This document shows positions 37,501-49,896 of a DNA stretch of 64,000 bases, piece after piece. The translations under genes and the position numbers were made by a program. Source of the DNA: Agrostemma githago (lineage: Eukaryota; Streptophyta; Magnoliopsida; Caryophyllales; Caryophyllaceae). The stretch spans positions 54,016,898 to 54,080,897 of the forward strand of contig OY288250.1 in NCBI GenBank assembly GCA_958450325.1. The letters run 5' to 3'. A model generated the notes under the pieces. That model saw nothing but the letters and a program-made list of their open reading frames with translations, was not told the DNA's origin and searched no databases. The first letter of the stretch is position 1, and each line of letters opens with the position of its first letter.

Positions 37501-40500
37501 TGTGATTCAAAGATGGGGCACTGAACCTTAAGAGTAGGGTACTGCATAAGACGAGACAGAAAAGGTTTTAGGGTTGGATTAGGCGCACCCACTTCGCGGC
37601 TCCGCCTAATCCAACCCTAAACCCTTTTCCTTATTCAAGGTCACTAAACCCGCAAGAAACTGAACCCTAAGAGGGTATTGGTGAACCCTGTCTTGGATGT
37701 GATTCAAAGATGGGGCTCTGAACCTAAAGAGTAGGGTACTGCATAACACGGGACGGAAAAGGGTTTAGGGTTGGATTAGGCGAACCCGCTACGCGGCTCC
37801 GCCTAATCCAACCATAAACCCTTTTCCTTATTCAAGGTCACTAAACCCGCAAGAAACTGAACCCTGAGAGGGTATTGGTGAACCCTGTCGTGGATGTGAT
37901 TCAAAGATGGGGCACTGAACCTTAAGAGTAGGGTACTGCATAAGACGAGACTGAAAAGGTTTTAGGGTTGGATTAGGCGCACCCGCTTCGCGGCTCCGCC
38001 TAATCCAACCCTAAACCCTTTTCCTTATTCAAGTTCACTAAACCCGCAAGAAACTGAACCCTAAGAGGGTATTGGTGAACCCTGTCTTGGATGTGATTCA
38101 AAGATGGGGCTCTGAACCTAAAGAGTAGGGTACTGCATAACACGGGACGGAAAAGGGTTTAGGGTTGGATTAGGCGTACCCGCTACGCGGCTCCGCCTAA
38201 TCCAACCCTAAACCCTTTTCCTTATTCAATGTCACTAAACCCGCAAGAAACTGAACCCTAAGAGGGTATTGTTGAACGCTGTCGTGGATGTGATTCAAAG
38301 ATGGGGCACTGAACCTTAAGAGTAGGGTACTGCATAAGACGAGACAGAAAAGGTTTTAGGGTTGGATTAGGCGGACCCGCTATGCGGCTCCGCCTAATCC
38401 AACCCTAAACCCTTTTCCTTATTCAAGGTCACTAAACTCGCAAGAAACTGAACCCTAAGAGGGTATTGGTGAACCCTGTCGTGGATGTGATTCAAAGATG
38501 GGGCACTGAACCTTAAGAGTAGGGTACTGCATAAGACGAGACTGAAAAGGTTTTAGGGTTGGATTAGGCGCACCCGCTTCGCGGCTCCGCCTAATCCAAC
38601 CCTAAACCCTTTTCCTTATTCAAGGTCACTAAACCCGCAAGAAACTGAACCCTAAGAGGGTATTGGTGAACCCTGTCTTGGATGTGATTCAAAGATGGGG
38701 CTCTGAACCTAAAGAGTAGGGTACTGCATAACACGGGACGGAAAAGGGTTTAGGGTTGGATTAGGCGTACCCGCTACGCGGCTCCGCCTAATCCAACCAT
38801 AAACCCTTTTCCTTATTCAAGGTCACTAAACCCGCAAGAAACTGAACCCTAAGAGGGTATTGGTGAACGCTGTCGTGGATGTGATTCAAAGATGGGGCAC
38901 TGAACCTTAAGAGTAGGGTACTGCATAAGACGAGACAGAAAAGGTTTTAGGGTTGGATTAGGCGGACCCGCTATGCGGCTCCGCCTAATCCAACCCTAAA
39001 CCCTTTTCCTTATTCAAGGTCACTAAACCCGCAAGAAACTGAACCCTAAGAGGGTATTGGTGAACCCTCTCGTGGATGTGATTCAAAGATGGGGCACTGA
39101 ACCTTAAGAGTAGGGTACTGCATAACACGGGACGGAAAAGGGTTTAGGGTTGGATTAGGCGTACCCGCTACGCGGCTCCGCCTAATCCAATCCTAAACCC
39201 TTTTCCTTATTCAAGGTCACTAAACCCGCAAGAAACTGAACCCTAAGAGGGTATTGGTGAACGCTGTCGTGGATGTGATTCAAAGATGGGGCACTGAACC
39301 TTAAGAGTAGGGTACTGCATAAGACGAGACTGAAAAGGTTTTAGGGTTGGATTAGGCGCACCCGCTTCGCGGCTCCGCCTAATCCAACCCTAAACCCTTT
39401 TCCTTATTCAAGGTCACTAAACCTGCAAGAAACTGAACCCTAAGAGGGTATTGGTGAACCCTGTCTTGGATGTGATTCAAAGATGGGGCTCTGAACCTAA
39501 AGAGTAGAGTACTGCATAACACGGGACGGAAAAGGGTTTAGGGTTGGATTAGGCGTACCCGCTATGCGGCTCCGCCTAATCCAACCATAAACCCTTTTCC
39601 TTATTCAAGGTCACTAAACCCGCAAGAAACTGAACCCTAAGAGGGTATTGGTGAACCCTGTCGTGGATGTGATTCAAAGATGGGGCACTGAACCTTAAGA
39701 GTAGGGTACTGCATAAGACGAGACTGAAAAGGTTTTAGGGTTGGATTAGGCGCACCCGCTTCGCGGCTCCGCCTAATCCAACCCTAAACCCTTTTCCTTA
39801 TTCAAGGTCACTAAACCCGCAAGAAACTGAACCCTAAGAGGGTATTGGTGAACGCTGTCGTGGATGTGATTCAAAGATGGGGCACTGAACCTTAAGAGTA
39901 GGGTACTGCATAAGACGAGACTGAAAAGGTTTTAGGGTTGGATTAGGCGCACCCGCTTCGCGGCTCCGCCTAATCCAACCCTAAACCCTTTTCCTTATTC
40001 AAGGTCACTAAACCCGCAAGAAACTGAACCCTAAGAGGGTATTGGTGAACCCTGTCTTGGATGTGATTCAAAGATGGGGCTCTGAACCTAAAGAGTAGAG
40101 TACTGCATAACACGGGACGGAAAAGGGTTTAGGGTTGGATTAGGCGTACCCGCTATGCGGCTCCGCCTAATCCAACCATAAACCCTTTTCCTTATTCAAG
40201 GTCACTAAACCCGCAAGAAACTGAACCCTAAGAGGGTATTGGTGAACCCTGTCGTGGATGTGATTCAAAGATGGGGCACTGAACCTTAAGAGTAGGGTAC
40301 TGCATAAGACGAGACTGAAAAGGTTTTAGGGTTGGATTAGGCGCACCCGCTTCGCGGCTCCGCCTAATCCAACCCTAAACCCTTTTCCTTATTCAAGGTC
40401 ACTAAACCCGCAAGAAACTGAACCCTAAGAGGGTATTGGTGAACGCTGTCGTGGATGTGATTCAAAGATGGGGCACTGAACCTTAAGAGTAGGGTACTGC

Positions 40501-40560
40501 ATAAGACGAGACTGAAAAGGTTTTAGGGTTGGATTAGGCGCACCCGCTTCGCGGCTCCGC
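34260..40560 (+). repeat. 16-monomer tandem duplication, 3152 bp
   Basis: Two copies meet near 37412. Seven rare marks recur 3152 bp apart: CCCGCGAG (34300), GCGCACCCAC (34431), CAAGTTCAC (34878), CAATGTCAC (35075), TATTGTTGAACG (about 35117), CCCTCTCGTGG (35913) and CCAATCCTAAAC (36035). I noticed only a few differences, such as CCCTGAGAGG near 37863 and ACCTGCAAG near 39421, so the event is recent. The left edge lies inside a monomer, within or next to its right arm. Confidence 0.93.
36304..37485 (+). repeat. 591-bp trimer HOR, two copies
   Basis: Trimers start at 36304 and 36895. Each has a C' monomer with AGTAGAGTAC and TATGCGG, then T, then a GAACGCTG monomer with GAGACTG and a TTC loop. 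The last trimer ends with CCCGCGAG, marking the edge of the 3152-bp duplication. Confidence 0.93.
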
Positions 40561-41031
40561 CTAATCCAACCCTAAACCCTTTTCCTTATTCAAGGTCACT
40601 AAACCCGCAAGAAACTGAACCCTAAGAGGGTATTGGTGAACCCTGTCTTGGATGTGATTCAAAGATGGGGCTCTGAACCTAAAGAGTAGAGTACTGCATA
40701 ACACGGGACGGAAAAGGGTTTAGGGTTGGATTAGGCGTACCCGCTATGCGGCTCCGCCTAATCCAACCATAAACCCTTTTCCTTATTCAAGGTCACTAAA
40801 CCCGCAAGAAACTGAACCCTAAGAGGGTATTGGTGAACCCTGTCGTGGATGTGATTCAAAGATGGGGCACTGAACCTTAAGAGTAGGGTACTGCATAAGA
40901 CGAGACTGAAAAGGTTTTAGGGTTGGATTAGGCGCACCCGCTTCGCGGCTCCGCCTAATCCAACCCTAAACCCTTTTCCTTATTCAAGGTCACTAAACCC
41001 GCAAGAAACTGAACCCTAAGAGGGTATTGGT
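39456..41031 (+). repeat. 591-bp trimer HOR, 2.67 copies
   Basis: The AGTAGAGTAC mark occurs at 39503, 40094 and 40685. This is the same trimer as at 36304, but with an extra partial unit, so the second copy of the 3152-bp duplication gained or kept one more trimer. A single further copy of this C' type sits at 42608. Confidence 0.92.
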
Positions 41032-43198
41032 GAACCCTGTCTTGGATGTGATTCAAAGATGGGGCTCTGAACCTAAAGAGTAGGGTACTGCATAACACGG
41101 GACGGAAAAGGGTTTAGGGTTGGATTAGGCGAACCCGCTACGCGGCTCCGCCTAATCCAACCCTAAACCCTTTTCCTTATTCAAGGTCACTAAACCCGCA
41201 AGAAACTGAACCCTAAGAGGGTATTGGTGAACGCTGTCGTGGATGTGATTCAAAGATGGGGCACTGAACCTTAAGAGTAGGGTACTGCATAAGACGAGAC
41301 AGAAAAGGTTTTAGGGTTGGATTAGGCGGACCCGCTATGCGGCTCCGCCTAATCCAACCCTAAACCCTTTTCCTTATTCAAGGTCACTAAACCCGCAAGA
41401 AACTGAACCCTAAGAGGGTATTGGTGAACCCTGTCGTGGATGTGATTCAAAGATGGGGCACTGAACCTTAAGAGTAGGGTACTGCATAAGACGAGACAGA
41501 AAAGATTTTAGGGTTGGATTAGGCGCACCCGCTTCGCGGCTCCGCCTAATCCAACCCTAAACCCTTTTCCTTATTCAAGGTTACTAAACCCGCAAGAAAC
41601 TGAACCCTAAGAGGGTATTGGTGAACCCTGTCTTGGATGTGATTCAAAGATGGGGCTCTGAACCTAAAGAGTAGGGTACTGCATAACACGGGACGGAAAA
41701 GGGTTTAGGGTTGGATTAGGCGTACCCGCTACGCGGCTCCGCCTATTCCAACCATAAACCCTTTTCCTTATTCAAGGTCACTAAACCCGCAAGAAACTGA
41801 ACCCTAAGAGGGTATTGGTGAACCCTGTCGTGGATGTGATTCAAAGATGGGGCACTGAACCTTAAGAGTAGGGTACTGCATAAGACGAGACTGAAAAGGT
41901 TTTAGGGTTGGATTAGGCGCACCCGCTTCGCGGCTCCGCCTAATCCAACCCTAAACCCTTTTCCTTATTCAAGGTCACTAAACCCGCAAGAAACTGAACC
42001 CTAAGAGGGTATTGGTGAACCCTGTCTTGGATGTGATTCAAAGATGGGGCACTGAACCTTAAGAGTAGGATACTGCATAAGACGGGACGGAAAAGGGTTT
42101 AGGGTTGGATTAGGCGGACCCGCTACGCGGCTCCGCCTAATCCAACCCTAAACCCTTTTCCTTATTCAAGGTCACTAATCCCGCAACAAACTGAACCCTA
42201 AGAGGGTATTGGTGAACCCTGTCGTGGATGTGATTCAAAGATGGGGCACTGAACCTTAAGAGTAGGGTACTGCATAACACGGGACGGAAAAGGGTTTAGG
42301 GTTGGATTAGGCGTACCCGCTACGCGGCTCCGCCTAATCCAACCCTAAACCCTTTTCCTTATTCAAGGTCACTAAACCCGCAAGAAACTGAACCCTAAGA
42401 GGGTATTGGTGAACGCTGTCGTGGATGTGATTCAAAGATGGGGCACTGAACCTTAAGAGTAGGGTACTGCATAAGACGAGACTGAAAAGGTTTTAGGGTT
42501 GGATTAGGCGCACCCGCTTCGCGGCTCCGCCTAATCCAACCCTAAACCCTTTTCCTTATTCAAGGTCACTAAACCCGCAAGAAACTGAACCCTAAGAGGG
42601 TATTGGTGAACCCTGTCTTGGATGTGATTCAAAGATGGGGCTCTGAACCTAAAGAGTAGAGTACTGCATAACACGGGACGGAAAAGGGTTTAGGGTTGGA
42701 TTAGGCGTACCCGCTATGCGGCTCCGCCTAATCCAACCATAAACCCTTTTCCTTATTCAAGGTCACTAAACCCGCAAGAAACTGAACCCTAAGAGGGTAT
42801 TGGTGAACCCTGTCGTGGATGTGATTCAAAGATGGGGCACTGAACCTTAAGAGTAGGGTACTGCATAAGACGAGACTGAAAAGGTTTTAGGGTTGGATTA
42901 GGCGCACCCGCTTCGCGGCTCCGCCTAATCCAACCCTAAACCCTTTTCCTTATTCAAGGTCACTAAACCCGCAAGAAACTGAACCCTAAGAGGGTATTGG
43001 TGAACCCTGTCTTGGATGTGATTCAAAGATGGGGCTCTGAACCTAAAGAGTAGGGTACTGCATAACACGGGACGGAAAAGGGTTTAGGGTTGGATTAGGC
43101 GTACCCGCTACGCGGCTCCGCCTAATCCAACCCTAAACCCTTTTCCTTATTCAAGGTCACTAAACCCGCAAGAAACTGAACCCTAAGAGGGTATTGGT

Positions 43199-46100
43199 GA
43201 ACGCTGTCGTGGATGTGATTCAAAGATGGGGCACTGAACCTTAAGAGTAGGGTACTGCATAAGACGAGACAGAAAAGGTTTTAGGGTTGGATTAGGCGGA
43301 CCCGCTATGCGGCTCCGCCTAATCCAACCCTAAACCCTTTTCCTTATTCAAGGTCACTAAACCCGCAAGAAACTGAACCCTAAGAGGGTATTGGTGAACC
43401 CTGTCGTGGATGTGATTCAAAGATGGGGCACTGAACCTTAAGAGTAGGGTACTGCATAAGACGAGACAGAAAAGATTTTAGGGTTGGATTAGGCGCACCC
43501 GCTTCGCGGCTCCGCCTAATCCAACCCTAAACCCTTTTCCTTATTCAAGGTCACTAAACCCGCAAGAAACTGAACCCTAAGAGGGTATTGGTGAACCCTG
43601 TCTTGGATGTGATTCAAAGATGGGGCTCTGAACCTAAAGAGTAGGGTACTGCATAACACGGGACGGAAAAGGGTTTAGGGTTGGATTAGGCGTACCCGCT
43701 ACGTGGCTCCGCCTATTCCAACCATAAACCCTTTTCCTTATTCAAGGTCACTAAACCCGCAAGAAACTGAACCCTAAGAGGGTATTGGTGAACCCTGTCG
43801 TGGATGTGATTCAAAGATGGGGCACTGAACCTTAAGAGTAGGGTACTGCATAAGACGAGACTGAAAAGGTTTTAGGGTTGGATTAGGCGCACCCGCTTCG
43901 CGGCTCCGCCTAATCCAACCCTAAACCCTTTTCCTTATTCAAGGTCACTAAACCCGCAAGAAACTGAACCCTAAGAGGGTATTGGTGAACCCTGTCTTGG
44001 ATGTGATTCAAAGATGGGGCTCTGAACCTAAAGAGTAGGGTACTGTATAACACGGGACGGAAAAGGGTTTAGGGTTGGATTAGGCGTACCCGCTACGCGG
44101 CTCCGCCTAATCCAACCCTAAACCCTTTTCCTTATTCAAGGTCACTAAACCCGCAAGAAACTGAACCCTAAGAGGGTATTGGTGAACGCTGTCGTGGATG
44201 TGATTCAAAGATGGGGCACTGAACCTTAAGAGTAGGGTACTGCATAAGACGAGACAGAAAAGGTTTTAGGGTTGGATTAGGCGGACCCGCTATGCGGCTC
44301 CGCCTAATCCAACCCTAAACCCTTTTCCTTATTCAAGGTCACTAAACCCGCAAGAAACTGAACCCTAAGAGGGTATTGGTGAACCCTGTCGTGGATGTGA
44401 TTCAAAGATGGGGCACTGAACCTTAAGAGTAGGGTACTGCATAAGACGAGACAGAAAAGATTTTAGGGTTGGATTAGGCGCACCCGCTTCGCGGCTCCGC
44501 CTAATCCAACCCTAAACCCTTTTCCTTATTCAAGGTCACTAAACCCGCAAGAAACTGAACCCTAAGAGGGTATTGGTGAACCCTGTCTTGGATGTGATTC
44601 AAAGATGGGGCTCTGAACCTAAAGAGTAGGGTACTGCATAACACGGGACGGAAAAGGGTTTAGGGTTGGATTAGGCGTACCCGCTACGCGGCTCCGCCTA
44701 TTCCAACCATAAACCCTTTTCCTTATTCAAGGTCACTAAACCCGCAAGAAACTGAACCCTAAGAGGGTATTGGTGAACCCTGTCGTGGATGTGATTCAAA
44801 GATGGGGCACTGAACCTTAAGAGTAGGGTACTGCATAAGACGAGACTGAAAAGGTTTTAGGGTTGGATTAGGCGCACCCGCTTCGCGGCTCCGCCTAATC
44901 CAACCCTAAACCCTTTTCCTTATTCAAGGTCACTAAACCCGCAAGAAACTGAACCCTAAGAGGGTATTGGTGAACCCTGTCTTGGATGTGATTCAAAGAT
45001 GGGGCTCTGAACCTAAAGAGTAGGGTACTGTATAACACGGGACGGAAAAGGGTTTAGGGTTGGATTAGGCGTACCCGCTACGCGGCTCCGCCTAATCCAA
45101 CCCTAAACCCTTTTCCTTATTCAAGGTCACTAAACCCGCAAGAAACTGAACCCTAAGAGGGTATTGGTGAACGCTGTCGTGGATGTGATTCAAAGATGGG
45201 GCACTGAACCTTAAGAGTAGGGTACTGCATAAGACGAGACAGAAAAGGTTTTAGGGTTGGATTAGGCGGACCCGCTATGCGGCTCCGCCTAATCCAACCC
45301 TAAACCCTTTTCCTTATTCAAGGTCACTAAACCCGCAAGAAACTGAACCCTAAGAGGGTATTGGTGAACCCTGTCGTGGATGTGATTCAAAGATGGGGCA
45401 CTGAACCTTAAGAGTAGGGTACTGCATAAGACGAGACAGAAAAGGTTTTAGGGTTGGATTAGGCGCACCCGCTTCGCGGCTCCGCCTAATCCAACCCTAA
45501 ACCCTTTTCCTTATTCAAGGTCACTAAACCCGCAAGAAACTGAACCCTAAGAGGGTATTGGTGAACCCTGTCTTGGATGTGATTCAAAGATGGGGCTCTG
45601 AACCTAAAGAGTAGGGTACTGCATAACACGGGACGGAAAAGGGTTTAGGGTTGGATTAGGCGTACCCGCTATGCGGCTCCGCCTAATCCAACCATAAACC
45701 CTTTTCCTTATTCAAGGTCACTAAACCCGCAAGAAACTGAACCCTAAGAGGGTATTGGTGAACCCTGTCGTGGATGTGATTCAAAGATGGGGCACTGAAC
45801 CTTAAGAGTAGGGTACTGCATAAGACGAGACTGAAAAGGTTTTAGGGTTGGATTAGGCGCACCCGCTTCGCGGCTCCGCCTAATCCAACCCTAAACCCTT
45901 TTCCTTATTCAAGGTCACTAAACCCGCAAGAAACTAAACCCTAAGAGGGTATTGGTGAACCCTGTCTTGGATGTGATTCAAAGATGGGGCTCTGAACCTA
46001 AAGAGTAGGGTACTGCATAACACGGGACGGAAAAGGGTTTAGGGTTGGATTAGGCGTACCCGCTACGCGGCTCCGCCTAATCCAACCCTAAACCCTTTTC

Positions 46101-47926
46101 CTTATTCAAGGTCACTAAACCCGCAAGAAACTGAACCCTAAGAGGGTATTGGTGAACGCTGTCGTGGATGTGATTCAAAGATGGGGCACTGAACCTTAAG
46201 AGTAGGGTACTGCATAAGACGAGACAGAAAAGGTTTTAGGGTTGGATTAGGCGGACCCGCTATGCGGCTCCGCCTAATCCAACCCTAAACCCTTTTCCTT
46301 ATTCAAGGTCACTAAACCCGCAAGAAACTGAACCCTAAGAGGGTATTGGTGAACCCTGTCGTGGATGTGATTCAAAGATGGGGCACTGAACCTTAAGAGT
46401 AGGGTACTGCATAAGACGAGACAGAAAAGATTTTAGGGTTGGATTAGGCGCACCCGCTTCGCGGCTCCGCCTAATCCAACCCTAAACCCTTTTCCTTATT
46501 CAAGGTCACTAAACCCGCAAGAAACTGAACCCTAAGAGGGTATTGGTGAACCCTGTCTTGGATGTGATTCAAAGATGGGGCTCTGAACCTAAAGAGTAGG
46601 GTACTGCATAACACGGGACGGAAAAGGGTTTAGGGTTGGATTAGGCGTACCCGCTACGCGGCTCCGCCTATTCCAACCATAAACCCTTTTCCTTATTCAA
46701 GGTCACTAAACCCGCAAGAAACTGAACCCTAAGAGGGTATTGGTGAACCCTGTCGTGGATGTGATTCAAAGATGGGGCACTGAACCTTAAGAGTAGGGTA
46801 CTGCATAAGACGAGACTGAAAAGGTTTTAGGGTTGGATTAGGCGCACCCGCTTCGCGGCTCCGCCTAATCCAACCCTAAACCCTTTTCCTTATTCAAGGT
46901 CACTAAACCCGCAAGAAACTGAACCCTAAGAGGGTATTGGTGAACCCTGTCTTGGATGTGATTCAAAGATGGGGCTCTGAACCTAAAGAGTAGGGTACTG
47001 TATAACACGGGACGGAAAAGGGTTTAGGGTTGGATTAGGCGTACCCGCTACGCGGCTCCGCCTAATCCAACCCTAAACCCTTTTCCTTATTCAAGGTCAC
47101 TAAACCCGCAAGAAACTGAACCCTAAGAGGGTATTGGTGAACGCTGTCGTGGATGTGATTCAAAGATGGGGCACTGAACCTTAAGAGTAGGGTACTGCAT
47201 AAGACGAGACAGAAAAGGTTTTAGGGTTGGATTAGGCGGACCCGCTATGCGGCTCCGCCTAATCCAACCCTAAACCCTTTTCCTTATTCAAGGTCACTAA
47301 ACCCGCAAGAAACTGAACCCTAAGAGGGTATTGGTGAACCCTGTCGTGGATGTGATTCAAAGATGGGGCACTGAACCTTAAGAGTAGGGTACTGCATAAG
47401 ACGAGACAGAAAAGGTTTTAGGGTTGGATTAGGCGCACCCGCTTCGCGGCTCCGCCTAATCCAACCCTAAACCCTTTTCCTTATTCAAGGTCTCTAAACC
47501 CGCAAGAAACTGAACCCTAAGAGGGTATTGGTGAACCCTGTCTTGGATGTGATTCAAAGATGGGGCTCTGAACCTAAAGAGTAGGGTACTGCATAACACG
47601 GGACGGAAAAGGGTTTAGGGTTGGATTAGGCGTACCCGCTTCGCGGCTCCGCCTAATCCAACCATAAACCCTTTTCCTTATTCAAGGTCACTAAACCCGC
47701 AAGAAACTGAACCCTAAGAGGGTATTGGTGAACCCTGTCGTGGATGTGATTCAAAGATGGGGCACTGAACCTTAAGAGTAGGGTACTGCATAAGACGAGA
47801 CTGAAAAGGTTTTAGGGTTGGATTAGGCGCACCCGCTTCGCGGCTCCGTCTAATCCAACCCTAAACCCTTTTCCTTATTCAAGGTCACTAAACCCGCAAG
47901 AAACTGAACCCTTAGAGGGAATTGGT
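43199..47926 (+). repeat. 985-bp pentamer HOR, 4.8 copies
   Basis: The GAACGCTG monomer that opens each unit starts at 43199, 44184, 45169, 46154 and 47139, exactly 985 bp apart. The order is G1, A, C', T, C. The last unit has four monomers, because the next GAACGCTG is at 47927. Units split into two alternating flavours: CCTATTCCAACC at 43712, 44697 and 46667 versus CCTAATCCAACC; TACTGTATAA at 44041, 45026 and 46996. Confidence 0.95.
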
Positions 47927-48320
47927 GAACGCTGTCGTGGATGTGATTCAAAGATGGGGCACTGAACCTTAAGAGTAGGGTACTGCATAAGACGAGACAG
48001 AAAAGGTTTTAGGGTTGGATTAGGCGGACCCGCTATGCGGCTCCGCCTAATCCAACCCTAAACCCTTTTCCTTATTCAAGGTCACTAAACCCGCAAGAAA
48101 CTGAACCCTAAGAGGGTATTGGTGAACCCTGTCGTGGATGTGATTCAAAGATGGGGCACTGAACCTTAAGAGTAGGGTACTGCATAAGACGAGACAGAAA
48201 AGGTTTTAGGGTTGGATTAGGCGGACCCGCTATGCGGCTCCGCCTAATCCAACCCTAAACCCTTTTCCTTATTCAAGGTCACTAATCCCGCAACAAACTG
48301 AACCCTAAGAGGGTATTGGT

Positions 48321-49896
48321 GAACCCTGTCGTGGATGTGATTCAAAGATGGGGCACTGAACCTTAAGAGTAGGGTACTGCATAAGACGGGACGGAAAAGG
48401 GTTTAGGGTTGGATAAGGCGGACCCGCTACGCGGCTCCGCCAAATCCAACCCTAAACCATTTTCCTTATTCAAGGTCACTAAACCCGCAACAAACTGAAC
48501 CCTAAGAGGGTATTGGTGAACCCTGTCGTGGATGTGATTCAAAGATGGGGCACTGAACCTTAAGAGTAGGGTACTGCATAAGACGGGACGGAAAAGGGTT
48601 TAGGGTTGGATTAGGCGGACCCGCTACGCGGCTCCGCCTAATCCAAACCTAAACCTTTTTCCTTATTCAAGGTCACTAAACCCGCAAGAAACTGAACCCT
48701 AAGAGGGTATTGGTGAACCCTGTCGTGGATGTGAATCAAAGATGGGGCACTGAACCTTAATAGTAGGGTACTACATAAGACGGGACGGAAAAGGGTTTAG
48801 GGTTGGATTAGGCGTACCCGCTACGCGGCTCCGCCTAATCCAACCCTAAACCCTTTTCCTTATTCAAGGTCACTAAACCCGCAACAAACTGAACCCTAAG
48901 AGGGTATTGGTGAACCCTGTCGTGGATGTGATTCAAAGATGGGGCACTGAACCTTAAGAGTAGGGTACTGCATAAGACGGGACGGAAAAGGGTTTAGGGT
49001 TGGATTAGGCGGACCCGCTACGCGGCTCCGCCTAATCCAAACCTAAACCTTTTTCCTTATTCAAGGTCACTAAACCCGCAAGAAACTGAACCCTAAGAGG
49101 GTATTGGTGAACCCTGTCGTGGATGTGAATCAAAGATGGGGCACTGAACCTTAATAGTAGGGTACTGCATAAGACGGGACGGAAAATGGTTTAGGGTTGG
49201 ATTAGGCGTACCCGCTACGCGGCTCCGCCTAATCCAACCCTAAACCCTTTTCCTTATTCAAGGTCACTAAACCCGCAACAAACTGAACCCTAAGAGGGTA
49301 TTGGTGAACCCTGTCGTGGATGTGATTCAAAGATGGGGCACTGAACCTTAAGAGTAGGGTACTGCATAAGACGGGACGGAAAAGGGTTTAGGGTTGGATT
49401 AGGCAGACCCGCTACGCGGCTCCGCCTAATCCAACCCTAAACCATTTTCCTTATTCAAGGTCACTAAACCCGCAACAAACTGAACCCTAAGAGGGTATTG
49501 GTGAACCCTGTCGTGGATGTGATTCAAAGATGGGGCACTGAACCTTAAGAGTAGGGTACTGCATAAGACGGGACGGAAAAGGGTTTAGGGTTGGATTAGG
49601 CGGACCCGCTACGCGGCTCCGCCTAATCCAAACCTAAACCTTTTTCCTTATTCAAGGTCACTAAACCCGCAAGAAACTGAACCCTAAGAGGGTATTGGTG
49701 AACCCTGTCATGGATGTGAATCAAAGATGGGGCACTGAACCTTAATAGTAGGGTACTGCATAAGACGGGACGGAAAAAGGTTTAGGGTTGGATTAGGCGT
49801 ACCCGCTACGCGGCTCCGCCTAATCCAACCCTAAACCCTTTTCCTTATTCAAGGTCACTAAACCCGCAAGAAACTGAACCCTAAGAGGGTATTGGT
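48321..49896 (+). repeat. Subarray G: eight monomers of an older L-like type
   Basis: These eight full-length monomers (1576 bp) have GACGGGACGG, GGATTAGGCGGACCC and CGCAACAAAC, unlike the T/C/G types around them. Three carry AATCCAAACC with ACCTTTTTCC in the right arm, at 48641, 49035 and 49626. Three carry GTGAATCAAAG with CTTAATAGTAGGG. The ACCATTTTCC variant recurs 985 bp apart, at 48456 and 49441. Similar monomers return after 62984. Confidence 0.88.

Larger units (their letters stand above)
32561..48320 (+). repeat. Subarray F: 80 full-length monomers, pentamer and trimer HORs
   Basis: The length is exactly 80 x 197 bp, so indels are essentially absent. The ground plan is a pentamer (985 bp) in the order G1, A, C', T, C. 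Variations are two 591-bp trimer expansions and a 3152-bp tandem duplication. A short interruption at about 42017-42410 uses GGATACTGC and TAATCCCGC monomers. Confidence 0.93.
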
